From an uncultured Micrococcales bacterium (lineage in GTDB: Bacteria > Actinomycetota > Actinomycetes > Actinomycetales > Microbacteriaceae), in the NCBI GenBank assembly GCA_913062975.1, contig CAJXZO010000001.1, forward strand, positions 1 through 64,000: 64,000 nucleotides of DNA. Direction: 5' to 3'. The position numbers were made by a program, and so were the translations under genes. Below are positions 1-8,405 of the stretch, piece after piece. A model generated the notes under the pieces. It worked only from the letters and a program-made list of their open reading frames with translations, did not search any database and was not told where the DNA came from. Position 1 is the stretch's first letter. Each line of letters begins with the position of its first letter.

Positions 1-61
1 CTTGCATGTGTTAAGCACGCCGCCAGCGTTCGTCCTGAGCCAGGATCAAACTCTCCGTAAA
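1..61 (-). rRNA. rrs: 16S ribosomal RNA, 5' end only (partial)
   Basis: Read on the minus strand, positions 53 down to 1 give the universal 16S 5' segment (GAGTTTGATCCTGGCTCAG, then the GACGAACGCTGGCGGCGTGC block). The mature 5' end is estimated near 61 from the usual distance to GAGTTTGATC. The rest of the gene and presumably the rrn operon lie beyond position 1. The text matches the actinobacterial form of this region. Confidence 0.97.
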
Positions 62-505
62 AATTGTTTTCCCAATTGCTTGGGAAAGCTTTACGACCAC
101 TCCGAAGAGTGTTCAATTTGATTTGGCTTTTGAACTGTCTTACTGACAATTCGTCTTTTCCAAAAGGAATCTCCACTGGTCCTAAGACCAGCCGAGGATT
201 TTTGGCATAGACATTGTGCACGCTGTTGAGTTCTCAAAGATCGGATGCATCTGCGATTTCCCTTCCAGGTCCTTCACAGAGCAACTTCCCTACCCTACCA
301 GCGAAAGCTCCTTAGTTGCAACCTCTGAATGGAGGAAATAACTTCCGACATTTCTCTGGCGGATTTCAAATCCTAGACGCATAAAAACCCACCCGCAAGG
401 GGCAATTTCAGTGAATCTGAGATTTGGTTGCACTTGAGACGACTGTCTAATCAGACGGTGTCAATCTTTGGACAACTGGAAAAGGTTACTGCTAAAACTT
501 AGGCC
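62..505 (-). other. rRNA operon leader with boxA-like antitermination/processing region
   Basis: This non-coding stretch between tyrS and 16S is the pre-16S leader. The block at about 206-240, read on the minus strand, contains TTTGAGAACTCAACAGCG followed by TGCACAATGTCTATGCC, which I recognise as the conserved boxA-like leader of actinobacterial rrn operons. Hairpins lie at 176-191 (CTGGTC/GACCAG), 98-111 (CACTC/GAGTG) and 68-87 (TTTCCCAA/TTGGGAAA). The last sits just before the mature 5' end and is a plausible RNase III processing stem. No coding sequence is seen. Confidence 0.8.
370..398 (-). promoter_or_regulatory. rRNA promoter P2
   Basis: Minus strand: -35 TTGCGG (393-398), 17-bp spacer, -10 TAGGAT (370-375). 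Tandem promoters are usual for rRNA operons. A weaker third candidate is TTGCAA (316-321), 18 bp, TAGGGT (292-297). Confidence 0.5.
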
Positions 506-511
506 TGTCAA
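483..511 (-). promoter_or_regulatory. rRNA promoter P1
   Basis: Minus strand: -35 TTGACA (506-511), 17-bp spacer, -10 TAACCT (483-488). The -35 is perfect and the -10 keeps the T, A and final T of the consensus. It lies only 15 bp past the tyrS stop codon. Confidence 0.6.
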
Positions 512-525
512 ATAACTTGGGTAAA

Positions 526-1794
526 CTAAAAAACTATTGCCGCCAAGCTCTTTTTTCCACGCCTGATAATCATCACATTTCCAGGTAATTGCTGGGTTCT
601 GTCTATTCCTTCAGAGTCAACCTTTTTGTTGTTCACATACACCCCGCCTTCGGCAATTGCCCTTCGAGCTGCCCCCATTGAGCTAACCAATTCGGTTGCC
701 ACCAATGCTTGCGGCAAATCCTCAACCTGACCGGCGTCCACATTGGGAAGTGCTTGGGCCGCTGATTTCAATACTTCTCCATCAAGATCACCAAGTTCAT
801 CGCTTCCAAACAGCGCCTGTGAGACGTCTCTGACCTTGTTTGCAATGTCTTCAGTGTGAACAATTTTCGTTACCTGGTGAGCAAGGGTTTTCTGTGCTGA
901 GCGCAAAAATGGCTTCTCTGCCAGTTCTTGCTCAAGGGTTTCTATCTCCTCTCGGGTCAAGAAGGTGAAAATCTTCAGAAGCTTGATGGCATCTTCGTCC
1001 ATCACGTTGAGCCAGAACTGATAAAAAGCGTAGGCGGATGTCCACTCCTGATCTAGCCAAACGGCATTGCCTTCACTCTTTCCAAACTTCTGACCATCCG
1101 CGTTAGTAATTAGTGGCGTCGCCATCAGGTGAACACTTTGTTGCTCGGCGTAGTGAATCAAATCAGAACCAGCTGTCAGATTGCCCCACTGATCACTACC
1201 ACCGGTCTGCATCATGCAGCCATAGCGTCGATAAAGCTCTAAAAAGTCATAGCCCTGCAAGATTTGGTAGCTAAATTCCGTGTAGCTAATGCCGGTATCA
1301 CTGTTCAATCGAGCACTCACTGCGTCTTTGGACAGCATCTTCCCAACTCGGAAATACTTACCAACATCTCTGAGGTAGTCAATTGCGGATAGTTCGCTTG
1401 TCCAGTCCAAGTTATTCACTAGCTGAGCTTTGTTTTCTCCATCGAAATCTAAAAACCTAGATGTTTGAACTCCCAATTTGTTCACCCACTCGGCAACAGT
1501 TTCTTTGGTGTTCAGCTGTCGCTCCGCATTGGGCTTTGGGTCACCAATCAGGCCTGTGGCACCGCCAACCAAGCAAAGAGGTTTGTGTCCGGCTAACTGC
1601 AATCTGCGCATGGTCAGTAGCTGCACCAGGTTTCCCAGGTGCAGACTGGGTGCAGTTGGGTCAAACCCGCAATAAAAGGTGATGCTTGAGTTGTTCAGTG
1701 CCTGCTCTAGCTTCTGCTCATCGGTTGAAAGTGAAATCAAACCACGCCACTGAAGCTCCTGGTAAATACCCTCGAAGCTCTGATCGTTTTTCAA
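526..1794 (-). CDS. tyrS: Tyrosyl-tRNA synthetase
   Basis: Class I aminoacyl-tRNA synthetase that charges tRNA-Tyr in the cytoplasm; 422 aa, the usual bacterial TyrRS size. The HIGH-type motif is HLGN (residues 52-55), the KMSKS-type loop is KFGKS (236-240), and a C-terminal S4 RNA-binding domain covers roughly 355-420. The start is TTG with GGAGAG six bases upstream, lying inside the argH end region, so translation is probably coupled to the arg operon. No terminator is visible before the rRNA promoters, so arg/tyrS transcription may run into rrn. Identity is very secure; the start is fairly secure. Confidence 0.97.
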   Translation of the reverse strand: MKNDQSFEGIYQELQWRGLISLSTDEQKLEQALNNSSITFYCGFDPTAPSLHLGNLVQLLTMRRLQLAGHKPLCLVGGATGLIGDPKPNAERQLNTKETVAEWVNKLGVQTSRFLDFDGENKAQLVNNLDWTSELSAIDYLRDVGKYFRVGKMLSKDAVSARLNSDTGISYTEFSYQILQGYDFLELYRRYGCMMQTGGSDQWGNLTAGSDLIHYAEQQSVHLMATPLITNADGQKFGKSEGNAVWLDQEWTSAYAFYQFWLNVMDEDAIKLLKIFTFLTREEIETLEQELAEKPFLRSAQKTLAHQVTKIVHTEDIANKVRDVSQALFGSDELGDLDGEVLKSAAQALPNVDAGQVEDLPQALVATELVSSMGAARRAIAEGGVYVNNKKVDSEGIDRTQQLPGNVMIIRRGKKSLAAIVF

Positions 1795-1796
1795 AC

Positions 1797-3206
1797 TTAG
1801 CTCTCCAAATCTGTTCTCGGAGCCAATTTCCTAAGCTCCATCAACTGATCCAAAACCCTGGGCAAAGCCGTTCCGCCAGCCCTGTCACGAGACTTGATTG
1901 ATCCGCTAACGCTGAGAACCTCGCGAACCTCGGGGGTCAATTTGTCGGAGATTTCTTTCAGCTGACTGTCGCTTAGGTCTTGAAGTTTCAATCCCAGCTG
2001 CTCGCAAGTTGAAACCATCTTGCCGGTGATTTCGTGAGCATTTTTGAATGCAACGCCCTGTCTAACCAGCCACTCCGCAACATCTGTTGCCAGTGAGAAA
2101 CCTTCAGGAGCTAATGACTCCATGCGGTTGGTTTCAAACTCTAAAGTCCTCAGCATGCCGGTCAATGCGGGCATCACCAGCAACAAGGTGTCCACCGAGT
2201 CAAACACTGGTTCCTTGTCCTCTTGCAGATCCCGGTTATAGCTCAATGGCAAGGATTTCAAGCTGGTCATTAGAGAGGTCAGGTTGCCAACCAGTCTTCC
2301 TGTTTTTCCCCTGGCCAATTCGGCAATGTCAGGGTTTTTCTTCTGAGGCATGATTGAAGACCCGGTTGAAAATTCATCGTTGAGTTTGATGTAGCCAAAC
2401 TCAGCGGTGGACCAGATAATCAGCTCTTCGCTGAGACTTGAAAGATCAATGCCAACTTGCGCACAGATAAACAAAAACTCCGATGCGACATCTCTGGAAC
2501 TGGTCGCATCCATTGAATTTTTCTCTGGTCCCGCCATGCCCAGCTTTTCAGCAATCAGATTTGGATCTAGCCCAAGCGATGAACCAGCAAGCGCTCCAGC
2601 ACCGTAGGGAGACTGCTTCGCCCTGGCTCGCCATGATTCCAGTCTTTGTAGATTCCTCACCTGCGGCCAAGCGTGTGCCAGAAGGTGATGTGCGAGCAAA
2701 ACTGGTTGTGCGTGCTGGAAGTGAGTTCTTCCGGGCATGGCAACACCCATGTTGGTCTCAGCCTGAATTGTCAGTTGCTCTATGAAACTAAGAATCTGCT
2801 TTTCAATTTCTTCGGCTGCATCCAGCATGAAAAGCCTGATCTCCGTGGCAATCTGGTCATTTCTTGACCTGCCCGCTCTAAGCTTTCCGCCGAGATCACC
2901 TCCTGCAATTTCAATCAGTCCACGTTCGAGGGCAGAATGAACATCCTCATCGGTTTCTTTTGGCTTGAATGAACCGGCAACAACCCGTTTTTCAAGCTGC
3001 TTAATAGCCTTCAGCAATTCGGTAAGTTCGCCTTTGTTGAGATAACCCTTTTGGGCCAAAGCTTCAGCGTGAGCCTTCGAACCAAGAAGATCATATTTGG
3101 CTAACCTCCAGTCAAAGTGTGTTGACTTGCTGAGATTAGCCATCTCATCACTGGGACCAGAGGAGAACCTGCTCCCCCAGAGTGAATCGTTATTTTTCGA
3201 TGCCAT
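1797..3206 (-). CDS. argH: Argininosuccinate lyase
   Basis: Last step of arginine synthesis: argininosuccinate to arginine plus fumarate. About 469 aa with the fumarase/aspartase superfamily signature [11 protein letters not shown]. The open frame extends 14 codons further upstream, but that stretch overlaps argG. I chose the ATG at 3204-3206 because it opens with MASKN, the usual ArgH N-terminus, and has GAAGAG a few bases upstream. It still overlaps the argG end by 17 bp. Last arg gene of the cluster. Confidence 0.96.
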   Translation of the reverse strand: MASKNNDSLWGSRFSSGPSDEMANLSKSTHFDWRLAKYDLLGSKAHAEALAQKGYLNKGELTELLKAIKQLEKRVVAGSFKPKETDEDVHSALERGLIEIAGGDLGGKLRAGRSRNDQIATEIRLFMLDAAEEIEKQILSFIEQLTIQAETNMGVAMPGRTHFQHAQPVLLAHHLLAHAWPQVRNLQRLESWRARAKQSPYGAGALAGSSLGLDPNLIAEKLGMAGPEKNSMDATSSRDVASEFLFICAQVGIDLSSLSEELIIWSTAEFGYIKLNDEFSTGSSIMPQKKNPDIAELARGKTGRLVGNLTSLMTSLKSLPLSYNRDLQEDKEPVFDSVDTLLLVMPALTGMLRTLEFETNRMESLAPEGFSLATDVAEWLVRQGVAFKNAHEITGKMVSTCEQLGLKLQDLSDSQLKEISDKLTPEVREVLSVSGSIKSRDRAGGTALPRVLDQLMELRKLAPRTDLES

Positions 3207-4389
3207 GTCTCTTCGCCGATAGTTTGGATGGCATTGACCATAGCTCAATAAATCCCTTTGCTAGGGATGAGTCAAAACTATCGTCGCTGTCATAGGTGGC
3301 AAGGTTGAAATCATAAAGACTCTGCTCACTTCTTCTGCCAATCACACTTGCATGCCCTGCCTGCAACTTGAGCCGGATCTCACCAGAAACATGCCTCTGG
3401 GTGTGGTCGATGAATGCATCCAGAGCTGATTTCAACTCACTGAACCAAAGACCCTCATAAACCAGGTCTGCCCAGCGAGACTCAACACCACGTTTGAAAC
3501 GGTTGACGTCTCTCTCTATGGTGAGGTTTTCCAACTCCTCATGGGCGTTGATTAGTGCAATAGCACCAGGTGCTTCATAAATCTCGCGAGACTTAATTCC
3601 AACAAGTCTGTCCTCAACCAAATCAATGCGACCAACGCCGTGCTTGCCAGCAAGCTGGTTCATCATCTCAACTGCCTGCAGTGGTGTGATTGACTTCCCA
3701 TCAATTTCAACAGGGATTCCCTGGTCGAACTTGATGATGACCTCGTCAGCAGGCTTTACATCAGCTGGGTCTTGGGTGTATTCGTAAAGATCTTCAATCG
3801 GACCATTCCATGGGTCTTCCAAAAAGCCTGTCTCAACAGCCCTCCCCCAAACATTTTGGTCAACTGAGTAGGGGCTTTTCTTGCTCTGAGCAATTGGCAG
3901 GTTGTGCTCAGCCGCATATTCAATTGCCTTGTCCCGAGTCAAGGCTAAATCTCTGATTGGAGCAATTGATGTCAAGTCTGGGTTGATTGCGCTGACGGCT
4001 GCTTCAAACCTCACCTGGTCATTCCCCTTGCCGGTGCAACCGTGAGCAACACTGTTGCCACCCAGGCGGTTTGCGGTCAACGCCAGGTGCTTGGCAATCA
4101 ATGGCCTGGAAAGGGCAGAAACAAGCGGATAGCGTTTTTGATACATCGCATTTGCCTTCAATGCAGGCATTATGTAGTCACTGGCAAACTCTTCTTTGGC
4201 GTCAATAACCACAGACTCAACGGCACCACAATCAAGTGCTCGCTGTCGGATGACATCCATGTCTTCGCCGTCTTGGCCCACGTCAATGGCCATGGCAACA
4301 ACCTCTTTGCCAGTTGCCTTTTGAAGCCAACCAATTCCTACTGATGTGTCTAGCCCGCCTGAGTAGGCGAGAACTATCCGTTCTGACAT
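3190..4389 (-). CDS. argG: Argininosuccinate synthase
   Basis: ATP-dependent ligation of citrulline and aspartate. 399 aa, the standard length. The N-terminal PP-loop reads AYSGGLDTS (residues 8-16), and the conserved [13 protein letters not shown] segment follows near residue 116. The start is ATG with AAGGAG upstream. It follows argF after a 38-bp gap, where many actinobacteria carry argR; no regulator gene lies in that gap. Confidence 0.97.
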   Translation of the reverse strand: MSERIVLAYSGGLDTSVGIGWLQKATGKEVVAMAIDVGQDGEDMDVIRQRALDCGAVESVVIDAKEEFASDYIMPALKANAMYQKRYPLVSALSRPLIAKHLALTANRLGGNSVAHGCTGKGNDQVRFEAAVSAINPDLTSIAPIRDLALTRDKAIEYAAEHNLPIAQSKKSPYSVDQNVWGRAVETGFLEDPWNGPIEDLYEYTQDPADVKPADEVIIKFDQGIPVEIDGKSITPLQAVEMMNQLAGKHGVGRIDLVEDRLVGIKSREIYEAPGAIALINAHEELENLTIERDVNRFKRGVESRWADLVYEGLWFSELKSALDAFIDHTQRHVSGEIRLKLQAGHASVIGRRSEQSLYDFNLATYDSDDSFDSSLAKGFIELWSMPSKLSAKRHGIEK

Positions 4390-4427
4390 TCATCTCCTTG
4401 TTTTTTCACGCTAATTCTAGAACCGAG

Positions 4428-5342
4428 TTATGAATTCTTTGCCAGAAAGGACATAATCGCCTTCTGAGCGTGAAGTCTATTTTCTGCTTGCTGCCAAACC
4501 AAACTGCGCTCACCATCAATTACCCCAGCGGTGACCTCATTTCCACGATATGCGGGAAGGCAGTGAAGAAACACAGCCTCCGGACTTGCCTGTGAAAAAA
4601 GATTTTCATCTACACGGTATGGTTCTAGGTCTCCTATGCGTTGAGCCTTCTCAGTTTCTGCACCCATTGACACCCAAGTGTCAGTGGTGACAACATCTGC
4701 CCCTGAAACCGCCTCGGCAGGATCAGAGTTCACTAAAATCTCGCCACTTGCTAGCTGCTTCGCACGATTCACAACCTCACCGCTTGGCTGATAGCCCTCC
4801 GGGGAGGCAATACGAACATTCATGCCAGCCATCGCACCTGCAATCAGATAGCTGTTCGCCACGTTATTGGCACCATCTCCAACATAGGCAACAGTTAATC
4901 CTTCAGTTTTTCCAAAGTGCTCTTTGATTGTTTGCAAATCAGCGAGCAACTGGCAGGGGTGGTAATCATCACTTAGGCCACTAATCACTGGCACTGTTGA
5001 GTGCTTAGCCATCTCATCAAGATTTGATTGCTCGTAAGTCCGCCACATGATTTGACTCACCTGACGAGTTAAGACTTTTGCCGTGTCAGCGATTGATTCG
5101 CTTTTTGCCATCTGTGAGGACTGCGAATCGATCACCAACGGGAAACCGCCCATTTCGCTGATTCCAACAGAAAACGAAACCCTGGTTCTCGTGGAGGTTT
5201 TGTCAAAAATCATTGCTACTGTCTTGGGACCCTCGAAAGATCTGTCTGAAAAGCGGTCTTTTTTCAAGGCAATTGCATGATCCAATATCTTTGCTTGCTC
5301 CTGAGGGGAAATATCGTCATCTTTCAAAAAGTGCCTGGTCAT
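4428..5342 (-). CDS. argF: Ornithine carbamoyltransferase
   Basis: Transfers the carbamoyl group from carbamoyl phosphate to ornithine, giving citrulline. 304 aa. The carbamoyl-phosphate loop STRTR is at residues 50-54, and the ornithine-side HCLP motif is in the C-terminal half (FLHCLPAYRG), which separates OTCase from aspartate carbamoyltransferase. The start overlaps the argB stop as ATGA (4 bp), so translation is coupled. Confidence 0.96.
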   Translation of the reverse strand: MTRHFLKDDDISPQEQAKILDHAIALKKDRFSDRSFEGPKTVAMIFDKTSTRTRVSFSVGISEMGGFPLVIDSQSSQMAKSESIADTAKVLTRQVSQIMWRTYEQSNLDEMAKHSTVPVISGLSDDYHPCQLLADLQTIKEHFGKTEGLTVAYVGDGANNVANSYLIAGAMAGMNVRIASPEGYQPSGEVVNRAKQLASGEILVNSDPAEAVSGADVVTTDTWVSMGAETEKAQRIGDLEPYRVDENLFSQASPEAVFLHCLPAYRGNEVTAGVIDGERSLVWQQAENRLHAQKAIMSFLAKNS

Positions 5343-6229
5343 TTGCTCACCTGTGTTCCTACTCCAGATTCGGTAAATATCTCCAGCAGGATGCTGTGAG
5401 GATCTCGTCCATCAATTATGTGCGCCTTTGGCACTCCCCCGTCAACAGCCTCCAGGCAAGCACTCATCTTGGGGACCATTCCAGATTCCAAACTGGGAAT
5501 CAATTCTCTGAGTTCACTATTCGTTATCTCACTAATCAAGCTGTTTCTATCTGGCCAATCGGAATAAAGCCCAGGAACATCAGTCAACACAATCAACTTC
5601 TCAGCCCCAAGTGCTACGGCCAGTGATGCTGCAGCCAAGTCAGCATTGACGTTCAGTAGCTGTCCTTTGACATCGGGAGCAACAGATGAGACAACAGGGA
5701 TCTTGCCCTGACTAATTAGATCTAATACAGCTCTAGGGTTCACGCTTCTGACTTCGCCAACAAGTCCCAGGTCAACTTCTCCATCAGCAGTTTCAACCTT
5801 GGTTTTCTCAGCCAAAAACAATGCTTTGTCCTCACCTGAGAGAACTTTCGCCTCTGCTCCGGCAATGGCTATTCGCCCGGCCAAACCAGCGCCAATGCTT
5901 TCTCTCAGTACGTCTCGGATGACTTTGATGGATTCCTCGCTGGTGACCCTGAGTCCCGCTTTGAATTCAGTTTCTATTCCCATCTCCGCAAGCTTTGCGG
6001 TGATTTGTGGGCCACCACCGTGAACCACCACCGGATGAATTCCCACAAATCGGAGATAGGCCATGTCCTCGGCAAAACTCCGCTGCAGAGCCTCGTCAAC
6101 CATCGCATTGCCGCCAAATTTGATCACAACAGTCTTGCCGTGGAACTCTCTGAGCCAATCAAGAGACTCAATTAGGGTCTCCGCCTTCAGTCTGGCAAGT
6201 CTGTTATCGTTTGAATCCGCTGGCTTCAT
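5339..6229 (-). CDS. argB: Acetylglutamate kinase
   Basis: Phosphorylates N-acetylglutamate, the second step of the acetylated arginine pathway. 296 aa amino-acid kinase fold. The nucleotide-binding VIKFGGNAM strand-loop lies near residues 35-43 and the acetylglutamate-binding GGGPQI near residue 75. A TAATG junction with argJ (1-bp overlap) shows tight coupling. In many actinobacteria argD follows argB; here argF follows directly. Confidence 0.96.
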   Translation of the reverse strand: MKPADSNDNRLARLKAETLIESLDWLREFHGKTVVIKFGGNAMVDEALQRSFAEDMAYLRFVGIHPVVVHGGGPQITAKLAEMGIETEFKAGLRVTSEESIKVIRDVLRESIGAGLAGRIAIAGAEAKVLSGEDKALFLAEKTKVETADGEVDLGLVGEVRSVNPRAVLDLISQGKIPVVSSVAPDVKGQLLNVNADLAAASLAVALGAEKLIVLTDVPGLYSDWPDRNSLISEITNSELRELIPSLESGMVPKMSACLEAVDGGVPKAHIIDGRDPHSILLEIFTESGVGTQVSK

Positions 6230-7377
6230 TAGCTTGAGTACTCGCTGTTCTCGCTGACGTATGCGTGGGTTAGGTCGTTTGTGAAAACTGTCGCTTCGTA
6301 AGCTCCGTTTTTCAAATCAATCTCAATCTCAACTAATCGCTCGGTGAGATCCACCTGGTCACGATCTGCCTGCGGCATTGAGTCATCGGCAACGCAAACA
6401 CCGTTGATTGTTAGTTTGGCAATCATTGGATCGAAGTCACCCTCAACTGTTCCAATCGCAGCATAGATTCTTCCCCAGTTGGGGTCCGCTCCATAAATCG
6501 CTGCTTTAAGTAAATTGTTTCTAGCAACACTTCTCGCCACGTCCACCGCCAGCTGCTCTGAGGCAGCCCGGGTGACTTTGATGTGGATGTCGTGATCTGA
6601 ACCCTCTGCATCAGTTAGCAATTGCATTGCAAGATCAATGCATAATTCATCCAAAAGAGTTTGAAACTCTTCATCTTCAGGAGTTACGCCACTTGCGCCA
6701 CTGGCCATTAGCGTCACCTGGTCGTTGGTTGAGGTGCAACCGTCGCTGTCGAGACGATTGAAGCTTTTCTGAACAGCTATATCTAAATGTTTCTGAAGTC
6801 TGTCAGGTTCAATATCTGCATCTGTAGTTATAAACACAAGCATTGTCGCCAAGGCTGGGGCCAACATCCCAGCACCCTTGGCGATGCCTCCGATGCAAAA
6901 TCCTGAGCCATCCCTGATTGCGTGTTTATGGACGCTATCGGTGGTCATGATTGCCTGTGCGACGTCATATCCACCACTGTCATAGAGCTTTTCATGTGCT
7001 CCCCTGATGCCAGCTAGAAGCTTATCCTCATCCAGCATCTCGCCTATCAGTCCGGTTGAGGCCACCAAAACCTCAATTGGGGCAAAGCCAGAAAGCTCGG
7101 CAACCAATTCGGCTGATTTGTGAGTGAGTTGAAATCCCAAAGGTCCTGTAAAACAGTTAGCTCCGCCACTGTTTGCTAGCACCGCTCTGGCACGCCCATC
7201 CTGAGAGGCTTGCTTGGACCAAATAATTGGATTGGCGACGGATCTGTTGGTGGTAAAAACATTGGCACATGAATCAATTGGTCCCTGGTTAACAATCAAA
7301 CCAACATCATCGCCATGAGCCTTCAGGCCAGCAGCAAATGATCCAGCAACAAAACCTTTTGGATAGGTAACACTCAT
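6229..7377 (-). CDS. argJ: Glutamate N-acetyltransferase / ornithine acetyltransferase
   Basis: Moves the acetyl group from acetylornithine to glutamate, making the pathway cyclic; the bifunctional form also uses acetyl-CoA. 382 aa. ArgJ cuts itself into two chains before a conserved Thr; here that is T178 in the KGAGMLAPALATML segment. Whether this copy is mono- or bifunctional cannot be told from sequence. Its ATG overlaps the argC stop (4 bp). Confidence 0.95.
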   Translation of the reverse strand: MSVTYPKGFVAGSFAAGLKAHGDDVGLIVNQGPIDSCANVFTTNRSVANPIIWSKQASQDGRARAVLANSGGANCFTGPLGFQLTHKSAELVAELSGFAPIEVLVASTGLIGEMLDEDKLLAGIRGAHEKLYDSGGYDVAQAIMTTDSVHKHAIRDGSGFCIGGIAKGAGMLAPALATMLVFITTDADIEPDRLQKHLDIAVQKSFNRLDSDGCTSTNDQVTLMASGASGVTPEDEEFQTLLDELCIDLAMQLLTDAEGSDHDIHIKVTRAASEQLAVDVARSVARNNLLKAAIYGADPNWGRIYAAIGTVEGDFDPMIAKLTINGVCVADDSMPQADRDQVDLTERLVEIEIDLKNGAYEATVFTNDLTHAYVSENSEYSS

Positions 7378-8405
7378 GGTCTGATCCCAATTTGACCAAG
7401 CCCCGCTTGCTCAACTAGCCCGAGTGCCAGGTTCAAAGACTGAATCGCAGCTCCTGCAGTTCCCTTGACCAAGTTATCAATGGCGCAGAAAACGGTGATT
7501 CTTCCCGAGGGGTCAAAGCTATGAGAGATCTGAACTCGGTTTGAACCTGTAACAGAAGCAGTCTCAGGGAGAGTGTCAGTCAATAAATCAATGAAGCTCT
7601 CATCGTGATAGGCATCATGCAAAGCCTCTGTGAGCTTCTCTGGAGAGGCCTTTATTTTTGCTGAACTCACTGCCAGGATTCCCCTGCTCACAGGAGCTAG
7701 CACTGGAGTGAAGGTGATGTTTAGCTCAACCGCACCCGCTTTTTCAAGATTTTGCAGAATCTCTGGAATGTGACGGTGAATGCCACCAACCGCATAAGCC
7801 TTCAGATTTCCGCTCATTTCTGATGAGGACAACTCGGTCTTTGCAGATTTCCCTGCACCGCTGGTGCCAACTGTCAGATTTGCAACAATGTCATCGGTTT
7901 CAATCAAGTCAGCTGTAATTAGTGGAGCGAGCGAAAGTGTCACAGCAGTGACATTGCAGCCTGGAACCGCAATTGCCTCAACTCCAGAAAGCCTGCTTCT
8001 TTGCTTGCCACCCGAAGCCAGGGTTAGCTCGGGCAACCCGTAATTCCAAGCTCCCGCATGCTTGGTTTGATAAAACTTTTCCCAGCGTTCGCTGCTTTCC
8101 AGTCTGAAATCTGCACCGCAGTCCAAAACCAAACCAACCGCGTCCAACTCCCCTGCAATTGCTGCAGATTGAGTGTGGGGCAAAGCAAGGAACACCACAT
8201 CGTGGCCATTCAAAGATGCTGGCTTGGTCTCTACCAAGTTCATCTGAAGATGAGCAAGCTGTGGATGCACAGAGCTCAATGTCTGACCAGCGTTTGAGTG
8301 AGCGGTTACTGTTTTGAGCTCTAAATCAGGATGATTCAGAATCAACCTGATCAGCTCTCCGCCAACATAGCCGCTAGCTCCCGCGACAGCTACTGAATAT
8401 GCCAC
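7374..8405 (-). CDS. argC: N-acetyl-gamma-glutamyl-phosphate reductase
   Basis: NADPH-dependent reduction of acetylglutamyl phosphate to the semialdehyde. 343 aa; N-terminal Rossmann motif GASGYVGGE (residues 9-17) and catalytic Cys150 in AVPGCN. The start is GTG at 8403-8405, sharing a base with the pheT TAG stop (TAGTG), so the arg genes appear to be read from the pheST transcript by coupling. No separate arg promoter or ARG box was recognised. Confidence 0.96.
   Translation of the reverse strand: MAYSVAVAGASGYVGGELIRLILNHPDLELKTVTAHSNAGQTLSSVHPQLAHLQMNLVETKPASLNGHDVVFLALPHTQSAAIAGELDAVGLVLDCGADFRLESSERWEKFYQTKHAGAWNYGLPELTLASGGKQRSRLSGVEAIAVPGCNVTAVTLSLAPLITADLIETDDIVANLTVGTSGAGKSAKTELSSSEMSGNLKAYAVGGIHRHIPEILQNLEKAGAVELNITFTPVLAPVSRGILAVSSAKIKASPEKLTEALHDAYHDESFIDLLTDTLPETASVTGSNRVQISHSFDPSGRITVFCAIDNLVKGTAGAAIQSLNLALGLVEQAGLGQIGIRP

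Noticed and set aside
459-464. A second TTGACA on the minus strand in the rRNA leader
   Set aside because: No TAnnnT hexamer 16-18 bp downstream; the following bases form a small hairpin (CCGTCT/AGACAG) instead.
3207-3248. Upstream extension of argH
   Set aside because: It lies inside argG, has no Shine-Dalgarno, and encodes residues not found in ArgH; the ATG at 3206 fits better.
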